From positions 1 through 43,071 of the forward strand of contig JAJBBF010000103.1 in the NCBI GenBank assembly GCA_020532215.1: 43,071 bases of DNA, written 5' to 3'. This DNA is from Candidatus Cloacimonadota bacterium. GTDB taxonomy: Bacteria; Cloacimonadota; Cloacimonadia; Cloacimonadales; Cloacimonadaceae. This document shows positions 1 through 9,049 of the stretch, one piece after another. Both the position numbers and the translations under genes were made by a program. Each line of letters opens with the position of its first letter. The first letter of the stretch is position 1. The notes beneath the pieces were generated by a model, which was given only the letters and a program-made list of their open reading frames with translations, made no database searches and was not told the origin of the DNA.

Positions 1-1650
1 ACCAAGAAATGGATCGAACAGTCCTCTGAAGTTGAATCCGAATATGAATCTGCTTTGACCGACCAAGCTGTGAAAGCCAGGACCCTGGACGTTCTGCGCG
101 GACAACTGCAGGATCAGGATTCCCTGCTGGTGAAGGTGGAAAATGTTCTTCAGGCCCCGTACATTGATGAACTGCGCAAGCAGATCACAAATACCCAGGC
201 CACCATTGCCCGGCTCCGGACCAATGAAAACTACTCTGAGAACCATCCCCAGATGATCCTCCTGCAGGAGGAACTGGCCAAAACCAAGAACACTCTTGAT
301 ACGGAAATACAGAAGTTCATCGCCATCTCTCTAAACCAGGATCCGCTGGCGGTGAGAAACGATCTGCTGATGAAGATCGTTCAGGCCGAGGTCGAATTGG
401 AAATGGCGCGCACTCTGGTCAACGGCCTGGAGCAGACCAAGGTCATATACGATGACCGGTTGATCACGCTTCCCGACAAAGAGTTGGAATACGCCCGACT
501 GTTGCGCAGCATGTCTCTGGACGAAAAGATCTACGGCATCATGATGGAAAAATATGAGGATGCCCGTATTGCCGAGCAAGCCAAGATCGGTAACATCCGC
601 GTCCTGGATTACGCCGAGATGCCGGGCAGTCCTATCAAACCGCGCGTTTCGATGAACATGCTGGTGGGCATCATCCTCGGTCTCGGTTTGGGTGTCGGCG
701 CCGCCTTTTTGGTACACTCTCTCGACACCAAGCTCAGGACCCTGGAGGACATGGAAAACTACGTCCGCCTTCCTATCATGGGCACCATTCCCGTCATCCA
801 GGAATCCGAATCGCGGATCATGGAATTCAACAACATGATCGAACAGGCCGAGGGCGAAAACAAGGAACAACTAAGCAGATCGCTGCATTATGTGATGATG
901 CAGCTGGTCTCGCATTACGCGCCGAAATCGCCCATCGCTGAATCCTACCGTACGCTTCGTACCAACATTCTGGCCAAAAAACCAACTGGTAGCACCACCC
1001 TGCTGGTCACTTCCTCAGGCCCCAAGGAAGGTAAGTCCACCACCATCGTGAACCTGGCCATCACTCTTTCCCAGATGAATGCCAAGGTGATCCTGGTAGA
1101 TATGGACATGCGCCGCCCGATGATCCACAGCAAATTCGGCGTGGAAAAGGAAAACGGCCTCAGCGATTACCTGATCGATACCGAAGTGGCTCTCGAGCAG
1201 GTGGTAAAAGCTTCAGGCATACCCAATCTGGACGTGATCACCAGCGGATTCATCCCGCCCAACCCCTCGGAGCTGATCTCTTCGGCCCAAACCGACAAAC
1301 TCATCGAGGATCTCCGGGTCCGTTACGATTTCATCTTGTTCGACACCCCGCCCATCATTGCCGTCACAGACGCCCTCATCCTCACCAAGAAGGTTGACCT
1401 GACCTTCATAGTTGTCCGCTGCGGCTTCACCGAGAAAGGCGTTATCAAGCGTACCAAGGAACTAATGGAAAACATCGACGCCACCATCGACGGCATCATC
1501 GTCAACGGCGTCTATGTCCAGAAGTATTACAGCAAACAGAACTACTACTATTATTACTACTATTACTACTACTACTATGGAGAAGACATCCCCCAGAAAC
1601 AGAAAAAAAGCGCAGCACGTTTCCTACGCAAAAATAAATCTGTTTCTTGA
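1..1650 (+). CDS. Polysaccharide biosynthesis tyrosine autokinase (Wzc/CapB-type BY-kinase), 5' truncated by window edge
   Basis: Frame is open from base 1. Coiled-coil/Wzz-like region with GNVR-like tail and TM, then Walker A 'TSSGPKEGKSTT', 'VDMDMRRP', 'DTPP', and a C-terminal poly-Tyr cluster. Confidence 0.93.
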   Translation, partial: TKKWIEQSSEVESEYESALTDQAVKARTLDVLRGQLQDQDSLLVKVENVLQAPYIDELRKQITNTQATIARLRTNENYSENHPQMILLQEELAKTKNTLDTEIQKFIAISLNQDPLAVRNDLLMKIVQAEVELEMARTLVNGLEQTKVIYDDRLITLPDKELEYARLLRSMSLDEKIYGIMMEKYEDARIAEQAKIGNIRVLDYAEMPGSPIKPRVSMNMLVGIILGLGLGVGAAFLVHSLDTKLRTLEDMENYVRLPIMGTIPVIQESESRIMEFNNMIEQAEGENKEQLSRSLHYVMMQLVSHYAPKSPIAESYRTLRTNILAKKPTGSTTLLVTSSGPKEGKSTTIVNLAITLSQMNAKVILVDMDMRRPMIHSKFGVEKENGLSDYLIDTEVALEQVVKASGIPNLDVITSGFIPPNPSELISSAQTDKLIEDLRVRYDFILFDTPPIIAVTDALILTKKVDLTFIVVRCGFTEKGVIKRTKELMENIDATIDGIIVNGVYVQKYYSKQNYYYYYYYYYYYYGEDIPQKQKKSAARFLRKNKSVS

Positions 1651-2452
1651 GGTTCTGGGAAAGCTCCCAGACAACTATCACGAGATCGAGACACTGCTCT
1701 GCAGTGTCTCTCTCTATGATACGCTCAAATATGCTTTGACAAAAAGGCAGGGCATAAAATTGTGGTCTAACTTGCCTGAATTGCCTGCAAAAAGCAATCT
1801 TGTTTTCAAGGTGGCCCAGTATCTGCTGGATGAGTTCAAACCCGATCAGGGTGTGGATATCCACCTGACAAAGAGGATTCCTTTGGCAGCCGGTTTGGGA
1901 GGCGGAAGCAGCAACGCCGCGATAACTTTGCGTGCCCTTAACTCCCTGTGGAATTTGCAGTTGAGCATTGCCGAGCTGGAACTTGTCTCTGCGCGTTTTG
2001 GCAGCGATATCCCCTTTTTTCTGCACGGTGGAACTGCCTGGGCCACCCACAAAGGCGAGTTGGTTCAGCCCCGGCCGGACGTCCAGATGGAATTGCTGCT
2101 GGTTAATCCGAATATCGGCATTGCCAGCGCCGAAGCCTATGCCTTGGTACCGGACGCTTCAGGCAGCGACAGGCAACACCTGGAGCAGCCAATTGGCCAC
2201 AAGTGGCTTTTCAACCGCTTGGAACCTGGCATCAGGCAAGCTTATCCGGCAGTGGACCGGTTGCTGAGTTATCTGCATGAAGCGGGAGCTGATGCCGCGA
2301 TCATGAGTGGAAGCGGATCGACCTGCTTCGGAGTTTTTGAGGATGCCGCCAAAATGCAGGCATGCAAGGATTTTTTCGACCAAGTTGGTTATTGGACAAA
2401 AATAGTAAGGACAGTATCTAGGAAAGAGTACCAAAGTGAATTCGAAGCTTAA
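1577..2452 (+). CDS. ispE: 4-diphosphocytidyl-2-C-methyl-D-erythritol kinase
   Basis: 'SYAKINLFLEVLGKLPDNYHEIETL' and GHMP motif 'PLAAGLGGGSSNAA'. ATG at 1577 chosen over the ORF start at 1514, which reads through the repeat. Confidence 0.93.
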   Translation: MEKTSPRNRKKAQHVSYAKINLFLEVLGKLPDNYHEIETLLCSVSLYDTLKYALTKRQGIKLWSNLPELPAKSNLVFKVAQYLLDEFKPDQGVDIHLTKRIPLAAGLGGGSSNAAITLRALNSLWNLQLSIAELELVSARFGSDIPFFLHGGTAWATHKGELVQPRPDVQMELLLVNPNIGIASAEAYALVPDASGSDRQHLEQPIGHKWLFNRLEPGIRQAYPAVDRLLSYLHEAGADAAIMSGSGSTCFGVFEDAAKMQACKDFFDQVGYWTKIVRTVSRKEYQSEFEA

Positions 2453-3380
2453 ACTATTCACCGGAAAAGCCAACCGGCCCCTGGCCGAGGAAGTGGCACG
2501 CTTTGCGGGTGTGCCCCTCGCGGATATTGACCTGTTCAAATTTGCCAATGATGAGTCTTTCGTAAAGATCAACGACAACGTTCGGGGCGCAGACGTATTC
2601 GTGATTCAACCAACCTGCAGGCCCGTCAACGACAACCTGATGGACCTGCTGATCATGATCGACGCCCTGAAACGCGCGTCAGCCCAGAGGATCAACTGCG
2701 TAATCCCCTATTATGCCTACGCCCGCTCGGACAAGAAGGACCAGCCCCGGGTTCCCATCACGGCCAAACTGGTTGCGGACCTGCTGACGGTAGCTGGCGC
2801 GGACAGGATCATCACGGTCGATCTCCACGCGGAACAGATCCAGGGGTTTTTCAACATACCGGTCGATCATCTGTATTCCATCCCCACTTTTGCCCGCTAC
2901 CTGCTGAGCATGGAGATAGAGGACCCGGTGGTCATTTCCCCCGATTCCGGCGGAGCCAACCGCGCCCGCGCTTTGGCCAAAAGGCTGAACTGCGGCCTGG
3001 CCATTGGCGATAAACGGCGTACGGGAAATGACGACCAAACTGTACTTCTGAACATCATCGGGGATGTTTGCGGAAAAACGGCCATCCTCTTTGACGACAT
3101 CATCGACACCGGAGGCAGCCTGGTAAAGATCGCCGACGTCCTGAAAGATTATGAAGTCAAGAAAATCTATGCCGCTTGCACGCATGGCGTGCTGTCCGGA
3201 GCAGCGGTAAAAAACATAGAGAAATCTGCAATAGAGAAGCTTTTTGTCACCAACACCATACCGCTGCCTGAAGCAGCGGCGAACTGCCCCAAAATAGTAC
3301 AGCTTTCCATAGCCGAAATGCTGGCCATAGCGATAAAAAAAATACACATAGAGGAATCTCTCAGTATTCTGTTCAAATAG
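2436..3380 (+). CDS. prs: Ribose-phosphate pyrophosphokinase
   Basis: 'KLFTGKANRPLAEEVA', 'PYYAYARSDKKDQPRVPITAKLVADLL', 'DLHAEQIQGFF', PRPP loop 'FDDIIDTGGSL'; GTG start overlapping ispE. Confidence 0.96.
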   Translation: MNSKLKLFTGKANRPLAEEVARFAGVPLADIDLFKFANDESFVKINDNVRGADVFVIQPTCRPVNDNLMDLLIMIDALKRASAQRINCVIPYYAYARSDKKDQPRVPITAKLVADLLTVAGADRIITVDLHAEQIQGFFNIPVDHLYSIPTFARYLLSMEIEDPVVISPDSGGANRARALAKRLNCGLAIGDKRRTGNDDQTVLLNIIGDVCGKTAILFDDIIDTGGSLVKIADVLKDYEVKKIYAACTHGVLSGAAVKNIEKSAIEKLFVTNTIPLPEAAANCPKIVQLSIAEMLAIAIKKIHIEESLSILFK

Positions 3381-3401
3381 ATATTGAGACTGGAGGAATA
3401 A

Positions 3402-4010
3402 GTGATATTCAATCTCGAAGCAAAAAAAAGAACAACCACCAAGCGCAGTGAGTTGAACGCTCTGCGCCAGCAGGGAATGATCCCGGCGGTGCTTTATGGA
3501 AAGGCAGTGGAATCCACTCCCATAGCCATCGACCGCGGAACCTTTCTGCAGTGCTACAAAAAAAGCTTCAACGAACTGGCTTTCTATGAGATCGAACTCG
3601 ATGGCGCCAAACACCACACGATCCTGAAAGACAAACTCATCCATCCCGTCACGCGGAACATTCTGCACATCGATTTCATGGTCATCGAAGAATCCGCCCA
3701 GATGGAATTCGAGGTTCCGGTTCAGTACATCGGAGAGGCCATTGGCACCAAGGAAGGCGGATTCGTGGATGTTGTGCAGAGAACCGTGAAGGTTACCTGC
3801 CGGGCCAAGGATTTGCCGGATGACATCCAGCTGGACATTTCCGGAATGCGCGTTGGCGATACCATGCACATCAAAGACTTGCCCGAAGGCAAGTGGCATT
3901 ACAAGGATCATCCTGATGTAGCCCTGGTTGTCGTGCACGCCAAGAAGACCGAGGAAGTGCCTGTTGTGGAAGCCGCTCCTGAAGCCGAGGAAGAAAAACC
4001 TGAAGAATGA
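3402..4010 (+). CDS. rplY: 50S ribosomal protein L25/general stress protein Ctc
   Basis: L25 N-terminal fold (LNALRQQGMIPAVLYGK), Ctc beta domain, acidic C-terminus; GTG start after GGAGG. Confidence 0.93.
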   Translation: MIFNLEAKKRTTTKRSELNALRQQGMIPAVLYGKAVESTPIAIDRGTFLQCYKKSFNELAFYEIELDGAKHHTILKDKLIHPVTRNILHIDFMVIEESAQMEFEVPVQYIGEAIGTKEGGFVDVVQRTVKVTCRAKDLPDDIQLDISGMRVGDTMHIKDLPEGKWHYKDHPDVALVVVHAKKTEEVPVVEAAPEAEEEKPEE

Positions 4011-4615
4011 AACTGATCCTGGGACTGGGGAACATTGGCAGCGAATATGAGTTGTCCCGGCATAATGCCGGATTCCTCTGTCTCGATCTGTGGTCCCACA
4101 AGCACAACATGAGCTTCAAACATGACCGCCATTTCAGCTATCTTCGCTTTCGCGGGGCTTGCCTGATCAAACCAGGTACCTATATGAACCGCTCGGGCCA
4201 GGCCTTGGCCGAGGCGCAAAAACGCTGGAAGATCTCTGAAGCGCTGGTCATCCACGACGATATTGAACTCCCGCTGGCCAGGCTGCGGCTGCGCGAAGGC
4301 GGCGGAGACGGTGGCCATAATGGCATGAGATCCTTGCTGGAAATCATGCCAGCCGAGGATCTTAAACGAGTCCGCGTGGGCATTGGCCGCGACAGCGGAA
4401 ATCCCCGCGACTACGTTTTGGATGACTTCAGCCTGGAGGAACTGCAGCTGCTGCAGCCTTCCCTGGATCTGGCCTGCGAGTTTATTGACGAATATATACG
4501 AGGCGATTTCAACTCTGTGTTGAACGCCTATAGCGTATGGAAAAAATCCTGTTCCGGGGAGAAAAACCCTGGAAACACAAGACCAAAGGAGATAAACAAT
4601 GGAAAAGAATTATGA
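4007..4615 (+). CDS. pth: Peptidyl-tRNA hydrolase
   Basis: 'MKLILGLGNIGSEYELSRHNAGF', 'KPGTYMNRSGQAL', 'HDDIELPLARLRLREGGGDGGHNGMRS'. Confidence 0.96.
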   Translation: MKLILGLGNIGSEYELSRHNAGFLCLDLWSHKHNMSFKHDRHFSYLRFRGACLIKPGTYMNRSGQALAEAQKRWKISEALVIHDDIELPLARLRLREGGGDGGHNGMRSLLEIMPAEDLKRVRVGIGRDSGNPRDYVLDDFSLEELQLLQPSLDLACEFIDEYIRGDFNSVLNAYSVWKKSCSGEKNPGNTRPKEINNGKEL

Positions 4616-4889
4616 ACTTATGGTGATTCTGTCGCCTAAGCTCAGCGACGAGGAAGCCGCCGCCCTTAACGAAAGCATCCTCAACCTTCTCAAGGAACAC
4701 AAAGGCGAGATCGTGAAAACCGACCCCTGGGGTAAACGCATTCTGGCCTATCCCATCAACAAACATACTGAAGCCCATTATTTTGTGAACTACCTGAGCA
4801 TGGACGCCACCGGAGTCAAAAGCGTCAAGCAACAGCTTAACATCAATGAACAGGTGCTCCGGCACATGTTCATCGTAAAAGAACAATAG
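4599..4889 (+). CDS. rpsF: 30S ribosomal protein S6
   Basis: 'MEKNYELMVILSPKLSDEE...' S6 family; followed by ssb and rpsR. Confidence 0.96.
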   Translation: MEKNYELMVILSPKLSDEEAAALNESILNLLKEHKGEIVKTDPWGKRILAYPINKHTEAHYFVNYLSMDATGVKSVKQQLNINEQVLRHMFIVKEQ

Positions 4890-4897
4890 GAGGAAAG

Positions 4898-5338
4898 ATG
4901 GCAGATCTGAAAGTACCCCGGCTGAACAGAGTGCTCATTGCCGGCCGCATCACCAAAGACCTTGAGTTGAAGTACACCCCAAAGGGAACCGCAGTTGTAA
5001 ACTTCTCGGTTGCCATGGACAAACGCTACAAAGACGATTCCGATCAATGGCAGTCTTCTTCGATCTTTTTGGATGTAGTAGCCTGGAACCAGCAAGCTGA
5101 AACCATCTGCAAAATGGCCAGCAAAGGCACCGCCATTCTGGTTGAAGGAAGGATCGACGTTAGGTCTTACGTGGACCAAAACAACAATAACCGCAAGGTT
5201 TTTGAGATCATTGCAGATTATATCCAGACCCTCGAATGGAAACCCAGGGATGGCAGCGGCGACAATCAGGAAGCCCCCCTGCCCCAGGAACCGCCCCAGT
5301 CTTCCGGCGAAACAACCAACGATGACGTACCCTTTTAA
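4898..5338 (+). CDS. ssb: Single-stranded DNA-binding protein
   Basis: OB-fold 'LNRVLIAGRITKDLELKYTPKGTAVVNFSVAMDKRY'; acidic 'NDDVPF' tail. Confidence 0.96.
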   Translation: MADLKVPRLNRVLIAGRITKDLELKYTPKGTAVVNFSVAMDKRYKDDSDQWQSSSIFLDVVAWNQQAETICKMASKGTAILVEGRIDVRSYVDQNNNNRKVFEIIADYIQTLEWKPRDGSGDNQEAPLPQEPPQSSGETTNDDVPF

Positions 5339-5351
5339 TTTGGAGTAAATA

Positions 5352-5588
5352 ATGAACCTGACAGACCGAAAAAAGAGATTCACCCGGAAAAAATACTGCC
5401 GTTTCTGCGCCAATAAAGAACTCGTTATCGATTATAAGAACCTGGATACTCTGCGCCAGTTCATCTCGGATGTTGGCAAGATCGATCCCGCCCGCATGAC
5501 CGGCACTTGCGCCAAACACCAGAGGAAGCTCACCACAGAGATCAAGCGCGCCCGCCAAATGGCGCTGCTGCCCTACGTGATAGAGTAG
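5352..5588 (+). CDS. rpsR: 30S ribosomal protein S18
   Basis: '[64 protein letters not shown]'. Confidence 0.96.
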   Translation: MNLTDRKKRFTRKKYCRFCANKELVIDYKNLDTLRQFISDVGKIDPARMTGTCAKHQRKLTTEIKRARQMALLPYVIE

Positions 5589-6424
5589 TGCCCGTAATCG
5601 CCTTGCTCCTGGGTGCTTTGGCCAGCATCAGCCCCTTTCTGGGCTTGCTGTTGATGCAAACCAGCTGCCGCAGCCTGCTGCTGCGGACACAAGGAAAACC
5701 CCTGAACCGGGCTCTGCTTTGGTTGGTTTTCCCGGTGCTGCTTGCCGTTTTTTCCTATCGGCAGCCGGATTCCCTGGTGTTTGCTTCAGATGCCATTTTT
5801 GGCGCCGGACTGGTCACCCTGCTCTACCTGTTTACCCTGATAAAGCAGGGCAAGCCGTCGGTGGCCCTCGCCCAGGCAGCAATATTGGTCATAGCCTATG
5901 GCGCGGTAAGGTCTTTTCTGTTCGCAGCCCAACTTACCGCCGCCCACGACCAGGCGATCACTGAACTGAACAAACTTGTACCCCAGATAATGCAGATGGC
6001 GGAAACCCAAAACAACCTGGCCCTGATGCGCCTGCTTCTGCCGGCCAGCTGGACGGTCACCCAATTGACCGCTCTCGTCGCCGGACACCTGATCTTTCTG
6101 CATCTGAGCGGGGCCAAGTCCATCCTCAGGGATTTCACCCTACCTGCTTATTACAACCTGCTGATCCTGGCGGTTCTGCCGCTGTATTTCTTTCCCCAGC
6201 TGCGTGGCGTTTGGATCAATACCCTGCTTGCGCTCTTTGTTTTACCGCTGGTGCAGGGGACCGGAGTGATCCTGAACTGGTTATCACGCCTGGCCTCGAA
6301 TGCCTTTGTCACCGTGCTGGTGATAGCGCTGGCTGTTTTCAACCTGATCCTGGTCGCCCTCTTGGGATTTGCCGACATCTGGCTCGATTTCAGGAAATTA
6401 AGAACTAAAGGAAACTACGCATGA
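5588..6424 (+). CDS. Multi-pass membrane protein, YybS/DUF2232-like
   Basis: Hydrophobic multi-TM protein between rpsR and rplI, a position typical of YybS/DUF2232. GTG start at 5588 overlaps the rpsR stop by one base. Confidence 0.7.
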   Translation: MPVIALLLGALASISPFLGLLLMQTSCRSLLLRTQGKPLNRALLWLVFPVLLAVFSYRQPDSLVFASDAIFGAGLVTLLYLFTLIKQGKPSVALAQAAILVIAYGAVRSFLFAAQLTAAHDQAITELNKLVPQIMQMAETQNNLALMRLLLPASWTVTQLTALVAGHLIFLHLSGAKSILRDFTLPAYYNLLILAVLPLYFFPQLRGVWINTLLALFVLPLVQGTGVILNWLSRLASNAFVTVLVIALAVFNLILVALLGFADIWLDFRKLRTKGNYA

Positions 6425-7038
6425 AAGTCATCCTCCTCAATCACATAGACAAGATCGGGAGAAAAGGCGAAGTTGTGACCGTGAAACGCGGTTTTGCCCG
6501 CAACTACCTTATACCCCGCGATCTGGCAATTTATGCCACCCCCCAGAACATGAAACGTCTCAGCTCCATCCAGAACCAGGCTGCTGAGGAAGAAGAAAAA
6601 CTGATCGCTGAGCTGAAAAAGCTTGACGATAAGATCAGAAACCTCAGTCTGGCATTTGTCCGCAAAGTGGATGAACATGACAGCATGTTCGGCTCTGTCT
6701 CCGAAACTGACATTGCTCAGGAACTGGCCGCCCATGATATCACGGTTCACAAGTCCCAGGTCCTGATGGACAAGCATATCAAGACTTTGGGCGAGCACAC
6801 TGTTCAGATTCGCCTGCATAAGGACATCGTGTCAGAATTGAAAGTGCTGGTCGAAAAGGAAGCCAAAGAAGCTTCAGCCGAAGAGCCGGAGCCCGCCCCC
6901 GCCGTGGAGGAAGAGCCTGTGGAACCCGAACTCCCGGCAGAGGAAGAAGCAGAGGAACCCGAACTCCCGGCTGAGGAAGAAGCAGAGGAACCCGAGACCA
7001 AAACCGAAGAACCGATCCTGACTGAAGACGAAAAATAA
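6421..7038 (+). CDS. rplI: 50S ribosomal protein L9 with extended acidic C-terminus
   Basis: 'MKVILLNHIDKIGRKGEVVTVKRGFARNYLIPRDLAIYAT'; extra Glu/Pro-rich tail. Confidence 0.95.
   Translation: MKVILLNHIDKIGRKGEVVTVKRGFARNYLIPRDLAIYATPQNMKRLSSIQNQAAEEEEKLIAELKKLDDKIRNLSLAFVRKVDEHDSMFGSVSETDIAQELAAHDITVHKSQVLMDKHIKTLGEHTVQIRLHKDIVSELKVLVEKEAKEASAEEPEPAPAVEEEPVEPELPAEEEAEEPELPAEEEAEEPETKTEEPILTEDEK
6922..6996 (+). repeat. 33-bp in-frame tandem repeat (two full copies plus a partial) in the rplI tail
   Basis: GAACCCGAACTCCCGGC[A/T]GAGGAAGAAGCAGAG at 6922-6954 and 6955-6987, then GAACCCGAG. Confidence 0.9.
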
Positions 7039-7052
7039 ACTGGGAGAAACCC

Positions 7053-7793
7053 ATGAAGAACACCCTGTTTTACATTACCAGGATCCTGGCTGTGATCGTG
7101 ATGATCGGAGCTTTGTCCCTGGTGGGGGCAGGCAATCCAAAAGCCCTGCCTTTTTACGTTCTCTTCTTTGTCGCTGTCTTCGCGGTCATTTACCTGCTGA
7201 ACAGAAGCGCCAAGAAAAGCGAGCGGGAAGGAAAATCCGGCGCCGGGGCCAAGCCTGTGGTCCAGATCATTGGTGTGGTGCTGTTTGTGGCCATAGCCTC
7301 GATCCTGGGGCTGCTGCGCCACGGCATCCTGGGTTACGTGGTGATGTTTGCCGTGCTGGCCGCCATCCTGGCCCTGATCTATTTCACTCTCAAGAATCGT
7401 CAGCGGCATTTTGAGATCACTGCCTCCAATCCTGTGCTCAAACCAATTCTGAGCGCGGTGATGGCTGTCCTGGCCCTTGGCCTGCCCCTGCTGATCGCCA
7501 TTACCAGCGATCTGATCGTTCCCACCGCTGTTCCGATCATCATCGCCATTGCCGCGATCCTGGCCTTTATCGCCCTGATCGTGCTGGCCTTGCTGATCAC
7601 GAACCGCAAAAGCGTGAACGCGGGGATGGGGGCGGCTGGATACGCTCTGGTGATCCTGGCTGCCATTCTGCCGGGGATCATGGTATTGCTGACCACCAAT
7701 GATTCCAGCGCTTTTGCCATGGCCTATCTGGCCGCCCTGGTGGCTGCCGTTCTGGCTTACTTTGGTCTGAACCTGGTTTACAAACTCGACTGA
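7053..7793 (+). CDS. Hypothetical multi-pass membrane protein
   Basis: About seven hydrophobic segments; SD 'GGGAGAAA' upstream; ends at a strong terminator. Confidence 0.75.
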   Translation: MKNTLFYITRILAVIVMIGALSLVGAGNPKALPFYVLFFVAVFAVIYLLNRSAKKSEREGKSGAGAKPVVQIIGVVLFVAIASILGLLRHGILGYVVMFAVLAAILALIYFTLKNRQRHFEITASNPVLKPILSAVMAVLALGLPLLIAITSDLIVPTAVPIIIAIAAILAFIALIVLALLITNRKSVNAGMGAAGYALVILAAILPGIMVLLTTNDSSAFAMAYLAALVAAVLAYFGLNLVYKLD

Positions 7794-7823
7794 TCCGGCT
7801 TCTGCCGGATCGGTCTTTTTTTT
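7792..7823 (+). terminator. Rho-independent terminator
   Basis: GATCCGGC-TTCT-GCCGGATC followed by GGTC and T8. Confidence 0.9.
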
Positions 7824-7840
7824 CCAGGGGAGAACCCAGC

Positions 7841-8128
7841 ATGCCACTCAGCCCGGTATCCCAGCTGCTGAAGCAGGTGCTCACCCGGATCAGTGGCGAG
7901 AAGTACCAGCCTTTCATCCTGCTCTACCGCGGCTGGGAAAGCATCGTGGGAGAACTTCTGGCCTCGCGTTCCCATCCCTTCCGTTTTCATGACTCCGTTC
8001 TTTATATCGCGGTGCAAAACAATTCCTGGCTGCAGGAGCTGTATCTGCGCAAAGCTGAGATCCTGCGCCAATGCAGGGCCCAGATTCCCCAGGAGATCAA
8101 AGACATCATCTTTTTCATCAGGAGTTGA
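7841..8128 (+). CDS. DUF721/DciA-like protein
   Basis: Small protein with 'LLYRGWESIVGELLASRSHPFRFHDSVLYIAVQNNSWLQELYLRKAEIL', the DUF721 pattern. Confidence 0.75.
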   Translation: MPLSPVSQLLKQVLTRISGEKYQPFILLYRGWESIVGELLASRSHPFRFHDSVLYIAVQNNSWLQELYLRKAEILRQCRAQIPQEIKDIIFFIRS

Positions 8129-8130
8129 AC

Positions 8131-8778
8131 ATGCCTGAAGTTCAGATCGCGGCCTCGGTGCTTTCCTGTGATTTTGGCAATCTGGAGCGAGAACTGGCCG
8201 CTGTGAGCACTGCCGATCTGCTGCACCTGGATATCATGGACGGGCATTATGTGCCAAATCTCAGCTTTGGCCAGCCTTTGATCGCCAGGATCAGCGAGCT
8301 TTCCGATCTGCCTCTGGACGCTCATCTGATGGTCACCAATCCCGCAGATCACATCGATATCCTGGCCGATCTCGGAGTTAAGATGTTCAGTTTCCATCAG
8401 GAGTGTGAACACCATGTCCACCGGCTCGTGCAGCGGATCAAGGATCGCGGCATGCAGGCCGGGATCGCTCTCAATCCCGCCGTGCCTGTCTCCACCCTGG
8501 ATTGCATCTTGCCGGATCTTGACTACGTGCTGCTGATGAGCGTCAATCCGGGCTTTTCCGGCCAGAAATTCATCCCCTCCGTGTTCGCAAAGATAAAGAC
8601 ACTCAAAGAAATGATTAAGCGTCAGGATCTTCCCGTTCGCATCGAAGTGGATGGCGGAGTAACTGCTGAGAACGCCGCGGCTTTGATCTCCGCCGGAGTG
8701 AACATCCTTGTTTCCGCTTCATACATTTTTGGCAGCAAGAACTATGCCGCGGCGATCAGCGGTCTGCGCGGGTTGTGA
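8131..8778 (+). CDS. rpe: Ribulose-phosphate 3-epimerase
   Basis: 'IAASVLSCDFGNLERELAAV', 'LHLDIMDGHYVPNLSFG', 'VNPGFSGQKFIPSV', 'EVDGGVTAENA'. ATG at 8131. Confidence 0.95.
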   Translation: MPEVQIAASVLSCDFGNLERELAAVSTADLLHLDIMDGHYVPNLSFGQPLIARISELSDLPLDAHLMVTNPADHIDILADLGVKMFSFHQECEHHVHRLVQRIKDRGMQAGIALNPAVPVSTLDCILPDLDYVLLMSVNPGFSGQKFIPSVFAKIKTLKEMIKRQDLPVRIEVDGGVTAENAAALISAGVNILVSASYIFGSKNYAAAISGLRGL

Positions 8779-8906
8779 TCTTTTCCCCTCCCTGCTTATG
8801 CCTCACAGACTTTTACCGGCCGGATGAAAACCCTGTGTTAAATCCCGTAGCAACTCAAATCCTGCAATTGCGGCCATCCAAGCCCCTGCCGGCTCTTATC
8901 TTTTGC

Positions 8907-8953
8907 GCCCCCCGCCTGATCCCCGCATCTGGTGCGGGCATTTGGCGGGAGGC
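8907..8953 (+). promoter_or_regulatory. Nested hairpin in the ffh leader
   Basis: Outer stem GCCCCCCGCC/GGCGGGAGGC (one mismatch) enclosing perfect inner stem CCCGCA-TCTGG-TGCGGG. Confidence 0.55.
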
Positions 8954-9049
8954 AAACGAGCGGCCGTACTCCTGGGGATAAGGGCCGGATCGCTGTCATG
9001 AAACATATTCGCCACCATATCACCTTCAGACCACCCGGAGGAACTGCCA

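Noticed and set aside
1546-1581. TAY trinucleotide tract as a frameshifting phase-variation switch
   Set aside because: The unit is three bases, so copy changes stay in frame; length variation remains possible.
2679-3938. 419-aa minus-strand ORF opposite prs and rplY
   Set aside because: Shadow ORF overlapping two clear conserved genes.
6804-7847. 347-aa minus-strand ORF with Ser-rich and His/Gln-rich repeats
   Set aside because: Repeat arises from the antisense of the rplI acidic tail; overlaps two plus-strand genes and a terminator.
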